The position numbers and the translations under genes were made by a program. Under the pieces are notes generated by a model, which was not told the origin of the DNA, searched no databases, and was given only the letters and a program-made list of their open reading frames with translations. DNA of 64,000 nt from Ahaetulla prasina (taxonomy: Eukaryota > Chordata > Lepidosauria > Squamata > Colubridae): NCBI RefSeq assembly GCF_028640845.1, contig NC_080539.1, positions 300,373,516 to 300,437,515 on the forward strand. The letters run 5' to 3'. Positions 56,805-64,000 of this stretch are shown piece by piece. The first letter of the stretch is position 1; each line of letters begins with the position of its first letter.

Positions 56805-57076
56805 TTAATTTTTAATTTGAATTTGAATTTATATCCCGCCCTTCTCCGAAGACTCAGGGCGGCTTATAATGTGTTAAGCAATAGTCTTCATCCATTTGTA
56901 TATTATATACAAAGTCAACTTAATTGCCCCCAACAATCTGGGTCCTCATTTTACCTACCTTATAAAGGATGGAAGGCTGAGTCAACCTTGGGCCTGATGG
57001 GACTTGAACTTGCAATAATTGCAAGCAGCTGTGTTAATAACAGACAGACTTAGTCTGCTGAGCCACCAGAGGCCCT
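56805..57076 (-). mobile_element. tRNA-derived SINE with CR1/L2-type tail, minus
   Basis: Starts after a T-rich tail, with 'tatcccgcccttctccgaag'; head end 'tctgctgagccaccagaggc'. This copy has the same head as 34390 ('gcctctggtggctcag'), so two subfamilies of heads exist in the window. Confidence 0.85.
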
Positions 57077-58512
57077 TTAGGTCCAGGCAAAGATCTCTCT
57101 TACATCATTTCTATCTACTTTATATATTTCAACAGGATGGGAACACTTTGTGTCCTATCCATTAAATAATGTCATATAATGAGTCTTAGGAAGTAGGAAG
57201 CACATTTTCTCTGTCATAGTCTACATGAGGATAACTTTAACTTTAGACAATTGTTAAAAACTTGTTTTTTCCATCCAAGCCCTAAGGTTGATGGTGTGAT
57301 CGCTTGATGTGTATTGTTGCCTTGGTTGTGATACATATTTTCCCCATTACCTGACACACACACCCCTTTTTTTTTGCTTCCTTGCTTATTTAAGTATCCT
57401 ACTTATTTTAAATGTGCGCTGTCCATTATTAGCTGAGATGATCTTATAATTAGAAAAATATTTTAAATTATTAAAGAAAATATTACACTATATTAACATT
57501 TTCTGCTAGCTAATCGCTTACTATGAGTAGAATCTATAAAATGGAGATTTAATCCAAAATGGTAATTCCGATTTGAAATGTTTAAGAGATAGTTAAAATA
57601 ATGAAGCTGCTTTAAAATACTGTGATTATTTCAGCCACATTATACATCTAAGCCAAACAACTAATTAGAAAAATACTTATCTGGGCCAGCATTTACCAAC
57701 TTGCAATACAACAATGCCTGAAATCAACATGACAACTCAATCATTTTCCTATGTGATTGACCTTTCTAAATTATAGCTGAATACTGTGGCTAAAGTAACT
57801 TCCTATTCCTCATAATTATCTTATAATTGCAAACTCAGGTGATGATTATGGATAGAAATGGAAGTGAAAAGGGTTACAAGAGGAGGGATCTTAGTACAAG
57901 GACTGAAAAATAAACCTAACAAAACTGAATGAAATTAAAAGATAGGAAAACAGAAAGATGATCTATTGCCACAAGAGTCAAAAGAAAAAGAAAAGTGGGG
58001 GGGGGAGGACTGGAAGTGGAGATGGGAATTATTTTAACCACTTACAACTAATGAGAATGTATTTGTCCTTAATTGGCAGTAAAGAGGAGGCAACACAAAA
58101 TTAATAAACAGCGTGATTATGACCATAGCTTCCTTGGCAAACATAATGAGGAATAGACCTATTAATGGCTATAGTACTCTATAAATCAAAAAATCATGTA
58201 CACCTCTGAATAGCAGCTGTTGGGACACACAATAAAAGAAGTTATTCAAACAGCATCTGGCTGCTTAAAATAAAGACATGTAATTGTCAGCTGCACTAGG
58301 TACTGGAAACCAGATCAGAAATCAACTTCTAACTAGGGTCAATCTTCCTTAATTGAAATTGGCTACAATAACAGAATCTGACCATGCTGTACCTCTTCCC
58401 TTTCTCATATCTCAGTTAATCTGGCTGATCTCTTTCTAAGCCACTTTTGAATATTTGTTTCTCAAGGCTTTAATAAATATTTCAGCCTTCTTTGCCAAGT
58501 AATGGTTCTTGA

Positions 58513-58801
58513 CAGTGGTTGGATTCAAAAATTTTTACTACTGGTTCTGTGGGCATGGCTTGGTGGGCGTGACATGGCTTGGTGGCTGGGGAAGGATACT
58601 GTAAAATCTCCATTCCCTCCCCACTCCAGGGGAAGGTTACTGCAAAATCCCCATTTCCTCCTGATCAGCTGGGACTCGGGAGGCAGAGAATAGATGGGGG
58701 CGGGGACAGTCAGAGTTGTTATTTCCTGGTTCTCTGAACTACTCAAAATTTCCGCTACCAGTTCTCCAGAACTGGTCAAAACCTGCTGAATACCACTTCT
58801 G
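58513..58801. mobile_element. 289-bp hAT MITE
   Basis: Left end 'cagtggttggattcaaaaat', right end 'gctgaataccacttctg'; perfect 8-bp duplication 'gttcttga' (58505-58512, 58802-58809). It is the 12594/22922 family in reverse orientation. Confidence 0.92.
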
Positions 58802-59649
58802 GTTCTTGAGTATTTCCTTTAAGGTTATCTTCCTTATTCTTTGTAGCAATTGTGCATTTGTGGAGCTGAGGGCAGGCATATGCCATGCTTCACCTTTTAA
58901 CTGAATGGTGGGGTTGCAGTTCCCCCAACATCACCACTACCACCAAAGGACAAGATTGGTACAAAGGAGGGGAAAATTTTAAAAAAAATTATTCCATTTA
59001 ATATAAAATGACTTTTAAACGTATTACAGTTCATTAAATAAAATCATTCCCATGTATGCATTTTTCCCATTCATTTTGTAGTAAAAATTCCAAGCTAGTG
59101 GCATTTATGCATTCCTGGTGTAGAGGAATTTTGGACTGATCTAGCAAAACAATTTCCACAAGTAGAAAATTATAACTGGACCCAAGCTTTCTTGATTAGG
59201 AAGCCTATTGACAATATGGATTCAGTAGCATCAACAATTATGACTTGGGAATTTAAATTCTTGGGTGTTTTATCTTTCATGTCTTAGAAGAATATCAAAC
59301 CTTGAAAATTTTCAGTTGATAACTAGATGAAAGTACACATAGCCACTTTCTTTTTTTATCACCAGCACCTGGCAGAACTCACCTAGCAGAATATGAAGAC
59401 CCAGGAGGTGTGACAATATTCTGGGAAAATGTCAGGTTAATATGAAAGCTATGACAAACACACTCTGATAGAGAAGAATAATGGGACAAGCTGAGCAATT
59501 AATTGTCATAAGGTTGTTATGACAGTCTTTTGAAGTTAATGAAACTGGAATGGATTAAAGGAGGGATTTATTAATGTTATTATTATTAACAGTTTGTTTG
59601 ACAGTTACATTTGCCCTAATAAAAGCTGAGAGGTTCAAAGGAAAGCTGG

Positions 59650-59900
59650 ACCAGTTTAGCGGCTCTCATTCACAAGTCTTCAAATTCATTTACTTCTAAG
59701 ACTGGGCCCTTTGTGTATTTGTCATCCTCCCTGTCTCTTTCCATCTGTAGCGGTTAAATTTTCCTCAAACAGCACAAATCTCAACTAAATCTCTAACATG
59801 GCAATCAAAAGTATGGAAGGGCTCCCAAGAGGTCCTCTGGTATAGGGGATTCAGAAATGATTCATCATAGCTTATTCACATTTCTTTACTCTTCCATCCC
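59650..59900 (+). repeat. Inverted homologous segment, arm 1
   Basis: Contains 'catcctccctgtctctttcc', 'ggttaaattttcctcaaaca' and 'attcagaaatgattcatcat', each matched by the reverse complement of 63500-63710. Confidence 0.75.
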
Positions 59901-60124
59901 CGAGGCAGGCAAAGCTTATGTGTACAAACGGAAATAAATGTCTTGAATGGAATATTGACTTTCTTTTTCTGATCCTCAGAAATCAAAGTCAAGTAATAAG
60001 GGCTTCCTTTGTTAGCATATAGGAGCAATACTTTTTACAAAGCGGTGAGCAAAATCAAGTTAGTTTGGCCAGGTGGAAGTGGGAGAGGTAGAGAAGAGGT
60101 AATAGTACTCTGTGTGCAACACAT

Positions 60125-60704
60125 TACAGGTAGTCCTCAACTTATAACCATTTGTTTAGTGACCATTCAAAGTTACAATGGCCCTGGAAAAAGTGACTTA
60201 CAATTGTTTTTCACACTTAGGACTATTGCAGCATCCACATGATCGTGAGATAAGAATTCAGATGCTTGGCAACTGACTCTTATGATGGTTGCATTTATGA
60301 TGGTTGCAGTGTTCTGGGTTCACTTGAACACCTTTTGCAACCTTCTGACAAAGCAAAATCAATGGGGAAGCCAGATTTACTTAACAACCTTGTCACTAGC
60401 TGAATAACTGCAGTGATTCACTTTAACAGCTCTGGCAAGAAAGTCTAAGGAGCTTCTCAGTCATCCAGGTCATGGTTGTTCCAGAGGTGCTTTTTCAAGA
60501 GGCAACTGAACTTTCTGATTTTTCTCTGAAGACGTTTCGCTTCTCATCCAAGAAGCTTCTTTATCGTTAAGCCAGTTGCCTCTTGAAAAAGCACCTTTGT
60601 GGCAAGAAAGGTTGTAAAATGGGGCAGAATTCACTTAAGGAATGCCTCCTTTAGCAACCGAAATGTTGGGCTCAATTATGGTTGTAAGTCGAGGACTATC
60701 TGTA
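60125..60704. mobile_element. TIR element, TACAGGTAG family, interrupted
   Basis: Left end 'tacaggtagtcctcaactta', right end 'taagtcgaggactatctgta'. It matches 25474-25869 once the foldback insertion at 60444-60600 is removed. Confidence 0.85.
60444..60600. mobile_element. Foldback element nested in the TIR element
   Basis: 157 bp; left 'tgctttttcaagaggcaact', right 'agttgcctcttgaaaaagca'; perfect 10-bp duplication 'ggcaagaaag' (60434-60443, 60601-60610). Same family as 9007-9240. Confidence 0.9.
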
Positions 60705-61059
60705 GAAGGATGCCATCCTGAGATAGCAGAGGTTATATATGCTAGGCAAAGAAACAAGATATTCAGTAAAAGAAACAAAAAGTATTATGCCTAGTCATGC
60801 CTGGCAAGAAGAGAAAGTGATTCCCTTCCCAAACGTACCTAACTGAAACAGTAATGCCTAGAAAGTCTCTTTCTTGGATCTGCACTTGATTTTGGACATC
60901 ACTGCATATATTTCTGCAATATGTAATGAATGCTCACTGTGAGAGCTTCCTTGTACACTTAGACAAGGAAGGAAGGAAATGGCAGGAAGAATTGGAGCCA
61001 AACCAGATCCCAGTTCATGTTATCAAAGTTTAAATGGTATCCATCAATATAATCTATTT

Positions 61060-61194
61060 CAGGGGTCTCCAACCTTGGCAGCTTTGAGACTTGTGGACTT
61101 CAACTCCCAGTATTCCTCAGCCAGCTTTGCAGGCTGAGGAACTCTGGGAGTTGAAGTCCATAAGTCTTAAAGTTGCTAAGGTTGGAGACCCCTG
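61060..61194. mobile_element. Hairpin hAT MITE, 135 bp
   Basis: Arms 'ggggtctccaaccttggcag' and 'gttgctaaggttggagaccc'; duplication 'atctattt'/'atctagtt' (7 of 8). Exactly the length of the copy at 42940-43074. Confidence 0.9.
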
Positions 61195-61249
61195 ATCTAG
61201 TTGTCCTTGTTTGGACAAGATGTCTGGAGTATCCTGATATGGCTTAGGT

Positions 61250-61858
61250 AAAAGGTAAAGGTTCCCCTCGCACATATGTGCTAGTCGTTCCCAACTCTAG
61301 GGGGTGGTGCTCATCTCTGTTACAAAGCTGAAGAGTCAGCACTATCTGAAGATGTCTCCGTAGTCATGTGGCTGGCATGACTAAATGCCAAAGGCGCACG
61401 GAACACTGTTACCTTCCCACCAAAGGTGGTTCCTATTTTTCTACTTGCATTTTTTACGTACTTTCCAACTGCTAGGTTTTGTTTTTTTTTACATTTATAT
61501 CCCGCCCTTCTCCGAAGACTCAGGGTGGCTTACATTGTGTAAGGCAATAGTCTCATTCTATTTGTATATTTATATACAAAGTCAACTTATTGCCCCCCCA
61601 ACAATCTGGGTCCTCGTTTTACCTACCTTATAAAGGATGGAAGGCTGAGTCAACCTTGGGCCTGATGGGACTAGAACCTGCAGTAATTGCAGGCAGCTGT
61701 GTTTAATAACAGGCTTCTTACAGCCTGAGCCACACCCCGGCCCTGGTTGGCAGGAGCTGGGACAAGTAACGGGAGCTCACCCCATTATGCAGCACTAGGG
61801 ATTTGAACCACTGAACTGCTGACCTTTCGATCAACAAACTCAGTGTCTTAGCTCCCAG
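61250..61858 (-). mobile_element. Sauria SINE, minus, split by another SINE
   Basis: The tail begins 'ggtaaaaggtaaaggttccc' (61251); the tRNA-like head resumes after 61745 as 'ttggcaggagctgggacaag' and ends near 'cagtgtcttagctcccag'. Removing 61487-61745 restores the order seen at 42116-42471. Confidence 0.87.
61487..61745 (-). mobile_element. tRNA-derived SINE with CR1/L2-type tail, nested
   Basis: Poly-T, 'tatcccgcccttctccgaag', head end 'gagccacaccccggccc'. It interrupts the Sauria SINE between 'gctaggtt' and 'ggttggcagg'. Confidence 0.87.
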
Positions 61859-61897
61859 TAAAATGATTTCAAGGATTTGGGGATGTGATTGTAGATG

Positions 61898-63180
61898 AAG
61901 AGGTTTTATTTATTTATTTAATTTTGTCATAACAGTATACATAAACAGTGTCATAAGTAAATTGGAAGTGTCAGAAGAAAACCCGAACAACCAAAGACCT
62001 ATATACAAACACCCGTGAAAACCTCAGAAAACAAATATATAGCATTAGCTATATTAATTAGATATAATAAAGGGAACAATAGGACAGGAACGGTAGGCAC
62101 TTTTGTGCTCTTATGCATGCCCCTTATAGTCCTCTTAGGAATGGGGTGAGGTCAATAGTAGACAGTTTTTAGTTGAAGATTTTGGGATTTTGAGTAGAGA
62201 CTATGGAGTCAGGTAATGAGTTCCAAGTATTAACAACTCTGTTGCAGAAGTCATATTTTCTGCAATCAAGTTTGAAGCAGTTGACATTAAGCTTGAATCT
62301 ATTTTTTGCTCTTGTAATATTGCGATTGAAGCTGAAGTAGTCATTTACAGGAAGGATATTGCAATAGATGATTTTGTGTGTTAAACACAGGTCATGTCGA
62401 AGTCGACAGAGTTGTAAGTTTTCTAATCCCAGGATTTCAAGCCTGGTGGTATAAGGTATTTTATTGTTTTTGGAGGAGTGAAGAACTCTTCTAGTAAAAT
62501 ATTTCTGGACGCGTTCTATTGTATTTATGTCAGAGATGTGGTGTGGCTTCCAGACTGATGAGCAGTATTCAAGAATAGGTCTGGCAAATGTTTTGTATGC
62601 TCTAGTTAGTAGTGTAGAGTTTTTGGAAAAGAAGCTGTGTAAAATTAGGTTTACTACTTTTAGAGCCTTTTTTGCTATGTAGTTGCAGTGGGCTTTGGCA
62701 TTTAGGTCATTTGATATGAGAACTCCAAGATCTTTGACAGGGTGAGGGTCGTCAGTAAGGTAATGACCATCAAGTTTGTACTTGTTGATAGGATTCTTTT
62801 TTCCAATATGTAAGACTGAGCATTTGCTGGTACAGATTTGGAGTTGTCAAGTTTTAGACCAATTGGAAACTAAGTCGAGATCTTCTTGAAAGGTAGAAGT
62901 ATTGTTAGTGGTATTAAATAGTTTGACATCATCAGCAAAGAGAACACAATAACTTGAGATGAGGTCACAGAGATCATTTATGTATAGTATGAAGAGTGTT
63001 GGACCAAGAACACTACCTTGGGGAACGCCACTTTTGACAGGAACAGGATTTGATATAGCGTTACTAATTTTGACCACTTGTTGTCTGTTTTGGTGGAAAG
63101 AGCATTTATTTGTTTTGGTGGAAAGAGCATTTATTTGGTCATTGACTAGTACAAGATGGTCTGCAATAAATAACATGACA
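61898..63180 (-). pseudogene. 5'-truncated LINE with reverse-transcriptase domain
   Basis: The minus strand at 62847-63176 is open for 109 residues and reads VKSGVPQGSVLGPTLFILYI then NDL and VLFADDVKLF, the GVPQGSVLGP and FADD catalytic motifs of a Jockey/CR1-like reverse transcriptase. Downstream (62060-62840) homology to 13738-14400 continues in broken frames, and the 3' end lies near 61898 with TTTATT units. A direct doubling of 'tttggtggaaagagcattta' occurs at about 63090-63140. Upstream RT motifs and the endonuclease are missing. Confidence 0.88.
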
Positions 63181-63499
63181 CAATCTAATAAATTTTATGC
63201 AAATTTTAACACAGTTATACATTTAAAATCAAGTAGTACATTACAAAATGGAAAATGAAGAAGTTAATTCATTCTGGACAGCCTTCTTTGGTAAGTTCTC
63301 CCATGTGTTAAACATAACCAAGTTTTCTGCTCTGGAGCCGATGTGGTGTGAACATCTATGTGTTGCTGTAGATTAGGCTGTAGGGACCGGTTGGCATATG
63401 AGGTCAAGAGGTAAGTAGGACATTTGATGCAATTGCTTCCAAGCAGTGTCTCTTTGTTGGTAGATCCTGGGGTGTTTCCTTTAGTGAGGGAATAAATCT

Positions 63500-63710
63500 G
63501 GGAGATGAAATTTGAATAAGCTATAATGAATCATTTCTGAGTCTTTAACCCAGTGGACCACGAAGGAACCTTCTTCCTGCTTTTTCATTGTCATATTAGG
63601 GCTTTGGGTTGGATACATGCTATTTGAGGAAAATTTAACAGCTACAGATGGAGACAGGGAGGATGTTCCTAATGCCTGGGGGATCAGTGGATGAAGACTA
63701 GAAGTAAAAT
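63500..63710 (-). repeat. Inverted homologous segment, arm 2
   Basis: The reverse complement contains 'catcctccctgtctccatct', 'gttaaattttcctcaaatag' and 'actcagaaatgattcattat', matching 59650-59900. The 78-residue frame here shows no known domain. Confidence 0.75.
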
Positions 63711-64000
63711 TGATCAAGCATTATATAAGAGCTCATATTTGAGCTTACACTATGGCAAGAAGGGCAATGAAGCATTCAGGCTTCTCAATCATATTGCATC
63801 ATCGAATTGTCATCTAGCAGACATGATTAAGGTTACACAATCTCTGTGCGGTGGGAGATAGAGAAAGGTGTCGCTTCCATTTTTGTGTAATACTATGCTG
63901 ATAAAGTCCCTCAAATGTACTAGAAACTTGACTCCTGATGGGTAGAGTATAAAGTGGTGATGAGAAGGAACGTTGGACTTAACTGAACATTCATTCTATG

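Larger units (their letters stand above)
51727..64000 (-). other. SLC8A3: SLC8A3 intron upstream of exon A, at least 12.3 kb
   Basis: Begins at acceptor ttcacag (51727) and runs out of the window; its donor, after the large N-terminal/CBD1 exon, is not present. It holds SINEs, hAT elements, nested TIR elements and LINE fragments. 51730-52930, 54210-55330, 57080-58500 and 58810-59640 contain no identifiable genes or elements. Confidence 0.85.

Noticed and set aside
51727..64000. The large upstream SLC8A3 exon (N-terminal membrane half and CBD1)
   Set aside because: No frame with alpha-1 or CBD1 motifs appears up to the window end; it must lie beyond 64000.

Overview
The window is vertebrate nuclear DNA, AT-rich, intron-dominated and crowded with transposon remnants. 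The repeat content points to a squamate reptile, probably a snake. It has tRNA-derived Sauria SINEs with the Bov-B-type 3' end, CR1-like LINE 3' ends that run into microsatellites, an L1 ORF2 remnant, and many short hAT-type elements with 8-bp target-site duplications. The clade is inferred from these families; no species-level marker was seen.

Only one protein-coding gene is supported: the 3' part of SLC8A3 (NCX3, plasma-membrane Na+/Ca2+ exchanger), on the minus strand and reading from high to low coordinates. Seven coding exons can be placed to the base by protein similarity, splice sites and phase: exon A (51620-51726), exon B (49095-49198), an 18-nt microexon C (40980-40997), a shared exon (19510-19634), a 100-nt exon (17261-17360), the acidic-loop/alpha-2 exon (7297-7572) and the terminal exon (3479-3855, ending at the stop codon). 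A and B have the same phase and encode alternative versions of one segment of the second Ca2+-binding domain (CBD2). C is a multiple of three, so A-C, B and B-C joins all stay in frame, as known for NCX3. The large upstream exon (signal sequence, first membrane half, CBD1) is not in the window and must lie beyond 64000.

Layout: 1-3280 is downstream of the gene (hAT fragment, Sauria SINE, composite SINE split by a 137-bp hAT). 3.3-19.6 kb holds the last four exons, separated by MITEs, a solo LTR and LINE tails. 19.6-41 kb is one 21-kb intron carrying L1 and CR1-like remnants, a second solo LTR and nested DNA elements. 41-51.7 kb is the alternatively spliced A/B/C block, containing a ~98-bp AT repeat and a UG-repeat (transcript sense) between exons A and B. 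51.7-64 kb is intron upstream of exon A, with SINEs, hAT elements, a nested TIR element and a 5'-truncated LINE with reverse-transcriptase coding.

I found no prokaryote-type system, CRISPR array, RNA gene or second host gene. The observations most worth checking are the splicing architecture, the high density of short hAT-type insertions with intact duplications, the two solo LTRs that share an acidic reading frame, and pairs of inverted or direct homologous segments that ordinary repeat families do not obviously explain.
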